DNA of 64,000 nt from Hymenobacter metallilatus (GTDB taxonomy: Bacteria > Bacteroidota > Bacteroidia > Cytophagales > Hymenobacteraceae). Where the stretch lies: the NCBI RefSeq assembly GCF_003944705.1, contig NZ_RWIS01000002.1:186001-250000 (forward strand), in the 5' to 3' direction. The notes beneath the pieces were generated by a model. The model saw only the letters and a program-made list of their open reading frames with translations, had not been told where the DNA came from and made no database searches. Position 1 is the first letter of the stretch. Every line of letters starts with the position of its first letter. This document shows positions 25,656 through 34,793 of the stretch, piece by piece. The position numbers and the translations under genes were made by a program.

Positions 25656-27212
25656 TTACGCTTCCGGTTTTGGAGCGTTTTCCGATTTGGTGTTTTCGGG
25701 TTTCATCTGCGGGAAGAACAACACGTCCTGAATAGAGTTGGAGTTGGTCATAATCATGCTGAGGCGGTCGATACCGATGCCCAGGCCCGCCGTGGGCGGC
25801 ATACCGTACTCCAGAGCCCGCAGGAAATCCTCATCGAGCACCATGGCCTCGGTGTCGCCGCGCTTGCCCAGCTCCAGCTGATCCTCGAAGCGCTGACGCT
25901 GGTCGATGGGGTCGTTGAGCTCGGAGAAGGCATTGCAGATTTCCTTGCCGTTGCAAATGGCCTCGAACCGCTCCACCAGGCCCGGCTTGCTACGGTGCTT
26001 CTTGGCCAGCGGCGACATCTCCACCGGATAGTCCGTAATGAAGGTGGGCTGAATCAGCTTCGGCTCCACGTGTTCCCCAAAAATTTCATCAATGATTTTG
26101 GCCTTGCCCATGCTGGGGTCGAGGCCCACTTTCAGGTCCTTGGCAGCGGCGCGCAGTTCCTCTTCGCTCTTGCCGTCGATGCTGAAGCCGGTGTAGTGCT
26201 CAATGGCTTCGGCCATGGTAAAGCGTTTCCAGGGGCGCTGGAAGTTGATGATATGTTGCCCTACCTGCACTTCGGTTTTGCCGTGCAGGGCCAGGGCCAC
26301 GCGCTCCACCATTTCCTCTACTAGGTCCATCATCCAGTAGTAGTCCTTGTAGGCCACGTACAGCTCCATCTGGGTGAATTCCGGGTTGTGGAACCGGCTC
26401 ATGCCCTCGTTGCGGAAGTCCTTCGAAAATTCGTACACCCCATCAAAGCCGCCCACAATAAGCCGCTTCAGGTACAACTCGTTGGCAATGCGCAGGTACA
26501 GCGTCATGTCCAGGGTGTTGTGGTGCGTTTTGAACGGCCGCGCGGCCGCGCCCCCGTACAAAGGCTGCAGAATGGGAGTTTCCACCTCCAGATAGCCTTT
26601 GTCGTTGAGGTAGTTGCGCATAGCCTGCACCAGCTGGGTGCGCTTCACAAAAGCGTCGCGCACGTGCGGATTCACCACCAGGTCTACGTAGCGCTGACGG
26701 TAACGCAATTCCGGGTCGGTCAGGCCATCGTATACAACCTCTTCGCCCGTAATCTCATCCTTGCGTGTTTTCACCACCGGCAATGGCCGCAGGCTTTTGC
26801 TCAGCAATTGAAAGCTGGTAACATGCACGGACGTTTCGCCTACCTGCGTCTTGAACACATGGCCTTTCACGCCTACGAAGTCGCCCAGGTCTACCAGTTT
26901 CTTAAAAACGGTATTATACAGCGTTTTGTCTTCGCCAGGGCAGATTTCGTCGCGGTTGATGTACAGCTGAATGCGGCCCGAGGCGTCCATCAGTTCCGCA
27001 AATGAAGCTTTACCCATTACCCGCACCGACATTAAGCGGCCCGCCAGGCTTACCTCCTGGAAGTTGTTGAGCTCGGGGTGGTAATTGTCGTGGATTTCCT
27101 GGGCGTAGAAGTTCACGTCGAACAGCTCAGAAGGGTAGGGCTCAATGCCGAGCTTCTGAAGCTCTTCCAGTTTGTTCCGACGGATTATCTCCTGTTCGCT
27201 GAGGTGCTGCAT
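25656..27212 (-). CDS. lysS: Lysyl-tRNA synthetase, class II
   Basis: 518 aa; charges tRNA-Lys. The N-terminal anticodon-binding OB domain (about 55-155) includes [22 protein letters not shown]. The class II core follows: motif 1 near [22 protein letters not shown], motif 2 [18 protein letters not shown], and motif 3 [13 protein letters not shown]. The start is ATG 27212. A stem-loop with a T-tail lies just past the stop. Confidence 0.96.
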   Translation of the reverse strand: MQHLSEQEIIRRNKLEELQKLGIEPYPSELFDVNFYAQEIHDNYHPELNNFQEVSLAGRLMSVRVMGKASFAELMDASGRIQLYINRDEICPGEDKTLYNTVFKKLVDLGDFVGVKGHVFKTQVGETSVHVTSFQLLSKSLRPLPVVKTRKDEITGEEVVYDGLTDPELRYRQRYVDLVVNPHVRDAFVKRTQLVQAMRNYLNDKGYLEVETPILQPLYGGAAARPFKTHHNTLDMTLYLRIANELYLKRLIVGGFDGVYEFSKDFRNEGMSRFHNPEFTQMELYVAYKDYYWMMDLVEEMVERVALALHGKTEVQVGQHIINFQRPWKRFTMAEAIEHYTGFSIDGKSEEELRAAAKDLKVGLDPSMGKAKIIDEIFGEHVEPKLIQPTFITDYPVEMSPLAKKHRSKPGLVERFEAICNGKEICNAFSELNDPIDQRQRFEDQLELGKRGDTEAMVLDEDFLRALEYGMPPTAGLGIGIDRLSMIMTNSNSIQDVLFFPQMKPENTKSENAPKPEA

Positions 27213-27261
27213 GGGTAAGGGCTGAAGACAAGTCCCGCAAGGGCGCGGTAAAATCAAGCTG

Positions 27262-27269
27262 CAAAAATA
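27262..27269 (-). promoter_or_regulatory. Possible -7 element for lysS
   Basis: On the minus strand TATTTTTG matches TAnnTTTG, about 50 nt upstream of the lysS start. No clean TTG lies at the usual spacing. Confidence 0.35.
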
Positions 27270-27403
27270 ATCACGGATTTAGACGGATTCCTCGAATTGC
27301 ACGGATTAAATCACCGGGTTAGCCGGATTGATTGCATCAGCCGTCGGAGTAGTCCAGAAGAAGCCGGCTTGTGTAGGTTTCAGCTTGGTGCCGTGGCTTC
27401 CAA

Positions 27404-27434
27404 CAAAAAGCGCCAGCCCACAGGGCCGGCGCTT
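27404..27434 (-). terminator. Terminator of the 27593-28630 gene
   Basis: AAGCGCCAGCCC pairs with GGGCCGGCGCTT (27409-27420 with 27423-27434, one mismatch). On the minus strand it is followed by TTTTTG. Confidence 0.6.
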
Positions 27435-27592
27435 ACGTGTATATGGAGTAGGAGGGAACTTCGAGCGGATAGTGGATAAAACAGCTACACCAGAACCAGC
27501 GCTAACCTCCGGTACAGGTCGAAGACCAGCTATGAGGTACATGTGCTAGCAGAACGAATCTGCAGCATCAGTACCATTTGCACCCTCGGGGG

Positions 27593-28630
27593 TTAGGCCG
27601 CCATCTGCAGCATGGGCGTATCGTCGCGGAGTACCGGCTCAATACGGGTACGCAGGCGCTCCTGCACAAAGGAATTCTGCAGGTGCTTGGGCAGCTCAGC
27701 TACCAGCTGCTGGTAACGCTCCAGACCCATTGCTTTAGCCACGTATGTCTCGTGCACACCATTGAGGTAACGCACAATGTTCAAAAGCGACTGGTGAAAC
27801 AGCTGAAAGTCGATGTCGGCCTCCACGAAGCGCTCAATCTCCCGGCTGGTTTGCGAGATGCGCAAACGACCCAGCAAGTCGAAGATGGTTGTGTAGCCCA
27901 GCCGCCAGGTAATCTGCTGCCAGTGCGCAGCCGTCCATTTATCCAGCACTTTGCCCGTCTTCTGGCTGCGTACCGCGGTATTGGGGTTGGCCTGCACCTG
28001 CTGGCGGGTGGCCTGAGCCTTGATCTTGCGGGTAGTGCGCAGGAACTGACCAATTTGTGCCTGAGCGTCTATTTCCTTACCGGCAATGTGCAGGCCGGCT
28101 TTGTAGCCAGCCAGCGGCAGGCGGTGGATGCTAAAGTCGCCGTAGGCCCCGGCCGCATAAAACGACACCGGCCGCGGGTACGCATTCCGCACTACCAGAC
28201 GGCCCACCTCGCGGCGAACCAAGGAGGCGTTGTTGCTCCGGACGCCAGCCGTGTACAAAAAAGCCTGCAGGCCCGCCATAATGGTATGGTATGCCTGCGG
28301 GAAGGTCCAGTGCAAGGCATTGCGCAGGTACTCCTCGTCGCCCAGCTCGGCGGTAGCCCGCAAGGCGTATTCTGTGCTCCAGCTGGCGTGCAACAGCTTG
28401 GTAATGGCCTGCACATCGGTTTCCGTTAGTTCGGCCTGATGGGCCCGGAAAAAAGGCAGGTGCTGCAAACCACCGGTAGCGTCGTCGGCCTGCTCAATGT
28501 GGTAGTTAATGGCAAAGAAGTAGTTCAGGAACACCTGGGCCGGAATCGATTTGCGCCAGGTTTCCTCAGCTTGCTTTTGCTCGTCGGTAATCAGCGGGAT
28601 GATGGTCGTTTCCATGTCGTTCGTTGTCAT
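27593..28630 (-). CDS. Hypothetical protein with an AT-rich upstream region
   Basis: 345 aa, no signal peptide or membrane segment. Largely helical; visible stretches are FLNYFFAINYHIEQADD, a central ALHWTFPQAYHTIMAGLQAFLYTAG, and LGYTTIFDLLGRLRISQTSREIERF near the C-terminus. The helical N-terminal half with HTI/AGLQAFL is faintly HEPN-like, which I cannot confirm. The 150 nt upstream (28640-28790) are much more AT-rich than the rest of the window, which may mark a transferred segment or a regulated promoter. Function unknown. Confidence 0.6.
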   Translation of the reverse strand: MTTNDMETTIIPLITDEQKQAEETWRKSIPAQVFLNYFFAINYHIEQADDATGGLQHLPFFRAHQAELTETDVQAITKLLHASWSTEYALRATAELGDEEYLRNALHWTFPQAYHTIMAGLQAFLYTAGVRSNNASLVRREVGRLVVRNAYPRPVSFYAAGAYGDFSIHRLPLAGYKAGLHIAGKEIDAQAQIGQFLRTTRKIKAQATRQQVQANPNTAVRSQKTGKVLDKWTAAHWQQITWRLGYTTIFDLLGRLRISQTSREIERFVEADIDFQLFHQSLLNIVRYLNGVHETYVAKAMGLERYQQLVAELPKHLQNSFVQERLRTRIEPVLRDDTPMLQMAA

Positions 28631-28639
28631 ATCTACTCA

Positions 28640-28790
28640 ACCAAGATACTACAAAATAGGTTCTTGTTTGCTAAAAATATTGTCATTATTTATAGTGTAA
28701 TATTGCATTGATAATCAGTAGGTTATATATTAAAAGTGTAGTTTGATTAAATAAATAAACTGTGTCGATTTACTAACGTTAACCGATAGG
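28640..28790. other. AT-rich segment upstream of the hypothetical gene
   Basis: About 150 nt dominated by A and T (for example TTATATATTAAAAGTG and TTAAATAAATAAAC), in sharp contrast to flanking high-GC DNA. It may contain the promoter of the minus-strand gene or be a silencing target. No gene is present. Confidence 0.55.
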
Positions 28791-28802
28791 CGCTGGCGCG
28801 CA

Positions 28803-28838
28803 CAAAAAAAGCTCCCGGCTTAATGGCCGGGAGCTTTT
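28803..28838 (-). terminator. Terminator of the tail-specific protease gene
   Basis: AAAAGCTCCCGGC (28807-28819) and GCCGGGAGCTTTT (28826-28838) form a perfect 13-bp stem. A run of seven T follows on the minus strand. Confidence 0.9.
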
Positions 28839-28859
28839 CAGGAAACAAGTATGAAGCGC

Positions 28860-31007
28860 CTAAATCTGGTCTTTCAGTACGGCTACTGCTTCACGCAGCG
28901 TAATATCCTTCTTCAGGGGCTTTACAAAACGGGAGGCGCGGTTCACCTTCAGCGTATCGGCACCTAACTGGCGCAGGTCGAAAGCCAGCGGGGCAATTGC
29001 CATTGGCTGGGCGGCGTTCTGAATGGTTTCGTACTTATCCGATTCAGCCTTGGCCTGTACCTGCTCTGCCCGGTAATTTGCCAGTTTCAGCGACACCTTG
29101 GTGTCATCCTTACGCTTTACCATGCGTTGCACCATGTCGGTAAGCTGCTTGAAGCTAGGGCTGGCGTTTACCCGCGCTGTGCTGGCCTGGCGCAGCTTGT
29201 CAATGGCCGGTGCCCCGCTCCAGGAGCGGTAGCGGGCCGGAGTAATCTCATCCCATTTCAAAGGATAATCCGTCTCTTTCTCGCCCTGGTCGAGGTAGCT
29301 ATATGCATCGGGCAGAATGATATCCGGAATTACGCCTTTAAACTGGGTTGAGCCCCCGTTGATGCGGTAGAATTTCTGGGTTGTTAGCTTCAGCGAGCCG
29401 AAGGGCTTGATGCTGTTAAACTCAGCCGGCATAGCATCATCCAGGTCAAAGATGCGTTGCACAGTGCCTTTGCCATACGTACTGGCCGAGCCCATAATAA
29501 CCCCGCGCTTATAGTCCTGAATGGCAGCAGCCAGAATTTCGGAAGCAGATGCGCTATACTTGTTCACCAGCACGACCAGCGGGCCACTGAACTGTACCCG
29601 GGGGTCCCGGTCGTTAAGAATGGTAGCCGAACCCTGGCCGCCACGTACCTGTACCACCGGGCCACTGTCGATAAAGAGGCCCGCCATTTCCACGGCATCC
29701 TGCAAGGAGCCCCCGCCGTTGAAGCGGAGGTCGAGTACTACTCCCTGCACATTTTCCTGCTTCAGCTTCTCCAACTCCTTTTTTACATCAGCTGCCGAAC
29801 TCCGGCCGCCGTTATCGTTGAAGTCTGCGTAGAAATTGGGCAGCTTGATATAGCCCAGCTTCTTGCCGTTTTCGTTGATAGTAGCCGACTGAGCGTAGGT
29901 TTCTTCAATTACCACCACGTCGCGGATTATCGGAATAACCTTGGTGCTGTTGTCGGGCTTGCGCACGGTGAGGCGCACTTCTGACCCTTTCTTGCCCCGA
30001 ATCAGCGAAATGGCTTTATCCAAACGCCATCCTTCCACCGATACCGGCTCCTCCGCACCCTGGGCTACCCGGATAATGGCATCACCAGCCTTCAACTCTC
30101 CCTGGCGGTAAGAAGCGGAACCCGGAACAATATCGGCCACCTTAATCTGGCCATCCTTTTCCTGTAGCGTGGCGCCAATGCCTTCGAAACGGCCCGTCAT
30201 GGCAATGTCGAAGTTGTCCTTGTCGCGGGGGGCGAAGTACTCAGTATGGGGGTCATAGGTATTGGCAATGACGTTGGCGTACATAGCCAACCGGTCATTC
30301 GCATCCGTCTGCGACAGGTCCTTAAAGTAGTCGTCGAAGTATTTCAGCACACGCTTACGGGCCTCTGCCTCCATCTGGGCCGGGGTACGGGTGGACTCAG
30401 AAGTGGTGACGGCGGAAGGCGTAGCCGAAGTAGAAGCCAGCGGCTTGTCTTTCTTCTTAGCCTGCTCATCCATCATTTCCGAAACCCGTACCAGCGTCTG
30501 ATACTTCAGAAACTTACGCCATTCTTCGCGCTGCGCGGCCGCATTAGCCGCAAAAGCAGCTTTATCCGGCTCCGTCTCAAAGGTTTCCTCAGTGGTAAAA
30601 TCGAAAGGGTGCGCCAGAATCTCGCGGTACAGGCCCTGCACGTCTTTTACCCGCTGGTCCATAATCTGGGTGCTTTTATCGAGGAACTCATGCGTACCCC
30701 GCTGCACCTGATCATCAATATCCTTCTGGTATTGCGACAAGGCAGCAACATCGGACTGCAGCAGAAACTTTTTGCTGCCATCCAGTCGCTTCAGGTACAA
30801 ATCGAAAACTCGCTTGGAAAAAGCATCATCAATACGCTCGGGCTGGTAGTGGGCGGCACTCAGGCCCTGTAACATAGCCTTAATGAGTACCTCATCCTTT
30901 TGCGGAGAGCTACCGTCGTTGCGCTGGTATAGCTTATACGAAGCCAGCACAAACACCGCCAGCAACACCGAGGCATACAAGCCTATTTTGAGTCGGGGGG
31001 AAGACAT
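28860..31007 (-). CDS. prc: Tail-specific protease (Prc/CtpA family, S41)
   Basis: 715 aa, anchored by an N-terminal membrane helix (LYASVLLAVFVLASY). N-terminal helical domain (about 30-240), PDZ domain (about 255-345; VPGSASYRQGELKAGDAII), then the S41 catalytic core with VVLDLRFNGGGSLQDA, nucleophile Ser in NKYSASASEILAAA and Lys in STYGKGTVQRIF. A C-terminal DUF3340-like region follows. It degrades or trims periplasmic proteins from the C-terminus. The length is typical of the long Prc class. Confidence 0.92.
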   Translation of the reverse strand: MSSPRLKIGLYASVLLAVFVLASYKLYQRNDGSSPQKDEVLIKAMLQGLSAAHYQPERIDDAFSKRVFDLYLKRLDGSKKFLLQSDVAALSQYQKDIDDQVQRGTHEFLDKSTQIMDQRVKDVQGLYREILAHPFDFTTEETFETEPDKAAFAANAAAQREEWRKFLKYQTLVRVSEMMDEQAKKKDKPLASTSATPSAVTTSESTRTPAQMEAEARKRVLKYFDDYFKDLSQTDANDRLAMYANVIANTYDPHTEYFAPRDKDNFDIAMTGRFEGIGATLQEKDGQIKVADIVPGSASYRQGELKAGDAIIRVAQGAEEPVSVEGWRLDKAISLIRGKKGSEVRLTVRKPDNSTKVIPIIRDVVVIEETYAQSATINENGKKLGYIKLPNFYADFNDNGGRSSAADVKKELEKLKQENVQGVVLDLRFNGGGSLQDAVEMAGLFIDSGPVVQVRGGQGSATILNDRDPRVQFSGPLVVLVNKYSASASEILAAAIQDYKRGVIMGSASTYGKGTVQRIFDLDDAMPAEFNSIKPFGSLKLTTQKFYRINGGSTQFKGVIPDIILPDAYSYLDQGEKETDYPLKWDEITPARYRSWSGAPAIDKLRQASTARVNASPSFKQLTDMVQRMVKRKDDTKVSLKLANYRAEQVQAKAESDKYETIQNAAQPMAIAPLAFDLRQLGADTLKVNRASRFVKPLKKDITLREAVAVLKDQI

Positions 31008-31276
31008 GAACTAACGGGGGTGAAATGAAGAAAATTCTGAAAACGGGAGCAGCCCATCCAAACAGGCTACGAACAGGAGGAGTCACCGGTTATACTATGC
31101 AACGCTACCATCAACGCAATAAGTGCCCTCAATCCGTGAAGTGAGTTATACCAAGGGCTGAAAATTGGCCGTTGGGTTGCACCGATACCCTTCCTAGCTT
31201 TCCGTGAATATAGCGGATCAGCAACTAAGCACCCAAAAATGAAACGCCTGTGAAGGAGCAGGGAAAAAAACACAAG
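31008..31276. other. Gene-less stretch upstream of the protease gene
   Basis: No gene was recognised. The 68-codon minus frame here lacks any family resemblance. Confidence 0.4.
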
Positions 31277-31311
31277 AAAAAGGCTCCTCCCGGAGTGGGA
31301 GGAGCCTTTTT
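31277..31311 (-). terminator. Terminator of the YflT-like gene
   Basis: AAAAAGGCTCCTCCC and GGGAGGAGCCTTTTT (31277-31291 with 31297-31311) form a perfect 15-bp stem with T-tails on both sides, so it may be bidirectional. Confidence 0.9.
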
Positions 31312-31332
31312 CAGAAGAGCTTGAGGGCGTGA

Positions 31333-32175
31333 CTAGTAACGACGTACTTTGTCGCCGCTATGACGGCGGAATTCTTCTTCAAAGTAACGGGCGTCTTCCT
31401 CGCTACGAGGACGTACTCCCATTACAATGTTGCCGTTCTTCACGTCGGACTCGTACTCAGCTGCATGTTCTTCGGGAATACCCGAGCCTACCAGTGCGCC
31501 TACCAGACCGCCCGTGAGGCCACCGGCACCGGCACCGGCCAGAGCGGCGGCAATAGGACCAGCAATAATCAGACCCAGACCGGGCAGGGCTACTGAGGTA
31601 CCAATGGCAGCAATAGCACCAATTACGGCACCAGCAGTGCCACCAATGGCGGAGCCTACACCAGCGCCTTCCATAGCTTTGTCCCCCAGGTCAGTGTCGG
31701 GAGTATGGTCGCCGAAGTGCGTTTTGCGGGTGTCATCCGACATCAGCAGGTTCACATCATCTTTGGAGTAACCACGCGAGGAGAGCGACTCGTAAGCCCG
31801 CTCAGCGCTGGCACGGTCACGGAAAGTACCGGTGGTATAGTTGCTACCCGAGCCATAAGTGTGGTTGCTGCCGGTTACGGCACGCGCTGCATCGCCAGCG
31901 GCGTTTTGCGTGGCATCAATGCCAGCACCTACTGCGGCACCTACTGAGCCAGCGGCTGCGGCGCCCTTCTGGGTTGCGCTGTAGTCATGATGCGGGTTCT
32001 GGTCGCTCGAAGAGTTCGTTGGAATCGACGAGTTGCCCGTCGACGAATTCCCCATATTGCCACTAGAAGTAGTATTGGCACCCGAGCCGAAGCCAGTGCC
32101 GGCCGAGCCGGTACCGTAGTTAGCGCCTGAACCAGTACCTGAGTTTGCGGGGTTAATTGAATCGTTGGTGTTCAT
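31333..32175 (-). CDS. General stress protein (YflT/17M-like) with glycine zipper
   Basis: 280 aa. A disordered Gly/Ser/Asn-rich N-terminus with GTGSG/GSG repeats, then a YflT-type alpha/beta domain (TGTFRDRASAERAYESLSSRGYSKDDVNLLMSD). Next come glycine-zipper membrane segments (GAGVGSAIGGTAGAVIGAI; IAAALAGAGAGGLTGGLVGAL) and a SGIPEEHAAEYESDVKNG segment typical of the family. Probably a membrane-associated stress protein, in keeping with the YtxH genes nearby. An inverted repeat sits about 80 nt upstream. Confidence 0.82.
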   Translation of the reverse strand: MNTNDSINPANSGTGSGANYGTGSAGTGFGSGANTTSSGNMGNSSTGNSSIPTNSSSDQNPHHDYSATQKGAAAAGSVGAAVGAGIDATQNAAGDAARAVTGSNHTYGSGSNYTTGTFRDRASAERAYESLSSRGYSKDDVNLLMSDDTRKTHFGDHTPDTDLGDKAMEGAGVGSAIGGTAGAVIGAIAAIGTSVALPGLGLIIAGPIAAALAGAGAGGLTGGLVGALVGSGIPEEHAAEYESDVKNGNIVMGVRPRSEEDARYFEEEFRRHSGDKVRRY

Positions 32176-32256
32176 GGGGTGGAGATTTATGGGATGAAAT
32201 AAGAGAGAGTAACCGGCGGTATATGGAAAGGAAAACCGACGGTGGTTTCGAGGTTG

Positions 32257-32290
32257 CTTAACGCATGCCCCCTGCAGAGGTTGCGTTAAG
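32257..32290. promoter_or_regulatory. Inverted repeat, possible operator upstream of the stress gene
   Basis: CTTAACGCA (32257-32265) and TGCGTTAAG (32282-32290) are perfect 9-bp arms separated by 16 nt, 82 nt upstream of the YflT-like start. Spacing and symmetry suit a dimeric regulator, though a hairpin is equally possible. Confidence 0.4.
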
Positions 32291-32356
32291 AATATGTCTC
32301 GATTCTTATTTTGTCATCCAATAAGCCTAAAAACAGCCCTTAGAAGCCTTTTTGCC

Positions 32357-32725
32357 TCACGCAAATTTTTCGAAGTTCTCTTCATTCTGCCAGAAGGCCC
32401 GGCAGTCCCGGCGCATATTCTTCAGGAAGTCTTCCTGCTGCTTCAGCTCCCGCCACTCGCCCATGCCGAGCCGCTCGCACAGTTTGTAAAAGTTGTCACC
32501 CTGGCCTTTAGAGCCCTCCACCTTTACCAGGCAGCTAAGAACAGGACGCCCGGCCTGGTACTCGTTTTCGGAAATTTCGGCTAGTATCTCATTCAGGCGG
32601 GCCTTCTCATGCGAGATGTCCAGATTGAAGCCAAGCTCGGCTTCCTGTACCAGATTCAGGTAGCTGGTAGTGCCTACCTGAGTGCGGGAAAAACGGATCA
32701 GATGGCTGCGTACTCGGCCGGTCAT
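32357..32725 (-). CDS. Hypothetical protein
   Basis: 122 aa, charged, cytoplasmic. It begins MTGRVRSHLIRFSRTQVGTT and contains LGFNLDISHEKARLNEILAEISENEY, GQGDNFYKLCERLGMG and WRELKQQEDFLKNMRRDC. No family was recognised. The start at ATG 32725 avoids an upstream frame overlapping the putA terminator. Confidence 0.6.
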   Translation of the reverse strand: MTGRVRSHLIRFSRTQVGTTSYLNLVQEAELGFNLDISHEKARLNEILAEISENEYQAGRPVLSCLVKVEGSKGQGDNFYKLCERLGMGEWRELKQQEDFLKNMRRDCRAFWQNEENFEKFA

Positions 32726-32761
32726 GGGCAATAGGGATGGGAAATGAAAGCGGAATGTAAC

Positions 32762-32805
32762 AAAAAAAGCCCGTCGGGCAGGCAAGATTTGCCAACCCAA
32801 CGGGC
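32762..32805 (-). terminator. Terminator of the proline dehydrogenase gene
   Basis: GCCCGTCGGG and CCCAACGGGC (about 32769-32778 with 32796-32805) form a stem with an additional inner GGCAA/TTGCC pair. On the minus strand TTTTTTT follows. Confidence 0.8.
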
Positions 32806-32858
32806 GAGAATTAGCCAAAAACTGTGCCGTTCAATTACATATCTTCTGAATTTTATAC

Positions 32859-34049
32859 TCAGCGGGCCTTACGCCGGTTCATTTCTTTCTGAATTAATAA
32901 AAACTCCCGGCTGGTTTGCCCGGCAATGGCCGTATTCTCGTCGGCTCGACGCAGCAAATAAGGCATTACCGAAGCCACCGGTCCGTAGGGCACGTACTTG
33001 GCCGTGTTGTAGCCAGCATGAGCCAAGTTATAGCTTAGGTTGTCGCTCATTCCATACAGCTGCGCAAACCAGATCCGTGGGTCACCGGGACGGATGTCGT
33101 ATTCCTGCATCAGTTCGGTGAGCAGTTTGGAGCTGTCTTCGTTGTGGGTGCCAGCACAGATGCTGATGCGCTCAATATGCTGTACGCAGTAGCGAAGCGC
33201 CTCATTGTATAAATCGTCGGTGGCGGGTTTGGTTGGGTTAATGGGATTTTCGCGGCCTTGCTGCGCTGCTACCCGCGCTTCTTTTTCCATGTACGCGCCT
33301 CGCACCAGCTTACCCCCCAAATAGTAGCCGCCTTCAACAGCGTGCTTGTAGGCCTTCTGAATGGCCTCCAGCCGGTCGTGACGGTAGAGCTGGTAGGTAT
33401 TCCACACAATAGCCGATTCCCGGTTATAGCGTTGCATCATCTCATAGGCCAACTGGTCAATGGTATCCTGGAACCAGCTTTCTTCGGCGTCAATAAAAAC
33501 CCGCACGCCGTATTGGTGGGCCCGGGCACATATGGCATTTATGCGCTTTTTGGTTTTTTCGAAGCTAACCTGTTCGGCGGACGTGAGCGGCTGGCCAGCC
33601 TGCACTTTCTCCAGGATTGCGGCGTCGCCAACGCCGGTTACTTTAAACACCGAAAACGGAATGTGCTGGGAGCGGTGCGATAAGTCAATGGTAGCCAGAA
33701 TTTCAGTGGTTGTGGCGTCAAAGCTTTTATCGTCACCCTCACCCTCCACCGAGTAGTCCAGAATAGTACCGATATGATACCGGCCTAGCTCCTGGATAAC
33801 CGGCAGACATTCCTGAATGGTTTCGCCCCCGCAGAACTGCTCGAAGATAGATTTCTTGATCAGAAACTTCGTGCCGGGCAGGTGCCATTTCAAGGCCGTC
33901 TTCATGAGGCCACCACCGGTTTTTACCAGCGCATTATTGTTCATGGCGGCAAACAAGGCGTACATTTTGCGCAGGTCGCCGTCCGACTTGGACGCGAAAG
34001 CAACGGCGGTATCCTCGAAGGAAACGGGTGGTGCTTGGGTTACGGACAT
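32859..34049 (-). CDS. Proline dehydrogenase
   Basis: 396 aa. An FAD-dependent TIM-barrel enzyme oxidising proline to pyrroline-5-carboxylate. Key segments are YSVEGEGDDKSFDATT, VFIDAEESWFQDTID, VWNTYQLYRHD, GKLVRGAYMEKE, CAGTHNEDSS, AQLYGMSDNLSYNLA and PYLLRRADEN. The last contains the conserved Y-x-x-R-R-x-x-E substrate-binding motif. It is the stand-alone form, without a fused P5C dehydrogenase. The start is ATG 34049, with a -7 element ~45 nt upstream. Confidence 0.93.
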   Translation of the reverse strand: MSVTQAPPVSFEDTAVAFASKSDGDLRKMYALFAAMNNNALVKTGGGLMKTALKWHLPGTKFLIKKSIFEQFCGGETIQECLPVIQELGRYHIGTILDYSVEGEGDDKSFDATTTEILATIDLSHRSQHIPFSVFKVTGVGDAAILEKVQAGQPLTSAEQVSFEKTKKRINAICARAHQYGVRVFIDAEESWFQDTIDQLAYEMMQRYNRESAIVWNTYQLYRHDRLEAIQKAYKHAVEGGYYLGGKLVRGAYMEKEARVAAQQGRENPINPTKPATDDLYNEALRYCVQHIERISICAGTHNEDSSKLLTELMQEYDIRPGDPRIWFAQLYGMSDNLSYNLAHAGYNTAKYVPYGPVASVMPYLLRRADENTAIAGQTSREFLLIQKEMNRRKAR

Positions 34050-34091
34050 AGCAGGGTGGTTGAGCGGCAGGATGGGTGGCCGTTTACGGGG

Positions 34092-34099
34092 CAAAGATA
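34092..34099 (-). promoter_or_regulatory. Possible -7 element for proline dehydrogenase
   Basis: TATCTTTG on the minus strand fits TAnnTTTG. The -33 element is not obvious. Confidence 0.4.
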
Positions 34100-34210
34100 G
34101 CCGGTAAACAGTTTCTTCGGGCTGATAGTTGCCCAAACCGCACGTCTGAGAGCGGCAGGAATCCAGCCGTTCTTGCTCGTTACCCCGGCAGCCGTAGCTG
34201 CTACTGGCTG

Positions 34211-34666
34211 CTAGTAGGGTTTCTGCGCGGGCAGCTGAGCCGATACCTCAGTTATTACCCGCGTATAGGTGTGGGCTAACAGCTTACCATTGGTATCCTG
34301 CAGCTGCAGGCGGTTGCCAATAACCGAGTAATACTGGTTGTTCTGATACCCCCGGTAAATGATCATGTGGCGGGAGGCCTGCCCAAAGCCGCCCATATCA
34401 CGGCGCACCGAAAACGCAGCCGCGCTAATGAGGGTACCATCCTGGTAGAAGCGCGCCCGGCCCCGACGGTCAAACTCGACTACCACCCGGTGCCCGGTGT
34501 TGCTGGGTGTAAGGGTGTGCTTGCCATCATTGGCGGTCTGTTGCCACTCCCAACGGCCAATAAGGCCTTCTTCGAAAGTGGGCATAGAGTCTTTACTGCA
34601 CGAGCCCAGGGTATTGCACAGCAGTATAACTGCCATGGCGGATACACCACGAACAAAAGAATTCAT
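34211..34666 (-). CDS. Small lipoprotein, lipocalin-like
   Basis: 151 aa. The signal ends at lipobox NTLGSC, giving lipidated Cys23. The mature part starts with EEGLIGRWEWQQT and continues with beta strands (RVVVEFDRRGRARFYQDG), a pattern seen in small Bacteroidota lipocalin-like lipoproteins. The ligand is unknown. Divergent from aroB. Confidence 0.7.
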   Translation of the reverse strand: MNSFVRGVSAMAVILLCNTLGSCSKDSMPTFEEGLIGRWEWQQTANDGKHTLTPSNTGHRVVVEFDRRGRARFYQDGTLISAAAFSVRRDMGGFGQASRHMIIYRGYQNNQYYSVIGNRLQLQDTNGKLLAHTYTRVITEVSAQLPAQKPY

Positions 34667-34793
34667 AATAGAATAGAAAGTAAGTTGCGCTTCCATGATC
34701 GGAACCTGGCTATAATAGTTGCATCAAAGCAAGCTATTTTTGTCCGATTTCTTGCAAGCGTTTGTCGAAAACTTTTCTAAAACTCATAATATT

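Larger units (their letters stand above)
27213..27592. other. Gene-less stretch with CGGATT word repeats
   Basis: Positions 27274-27331 carry four CGGATT words at irregular 10-20 nt spacing (CGGATTTAGACGGATTCCTC, GCACGGATTAAAT, GCCGGATTGATT), the half-element look of a word-repeat spacer. A terminator for the next gene lies at 27404-27434. No coding region was recognised. Confidence 0.5.
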
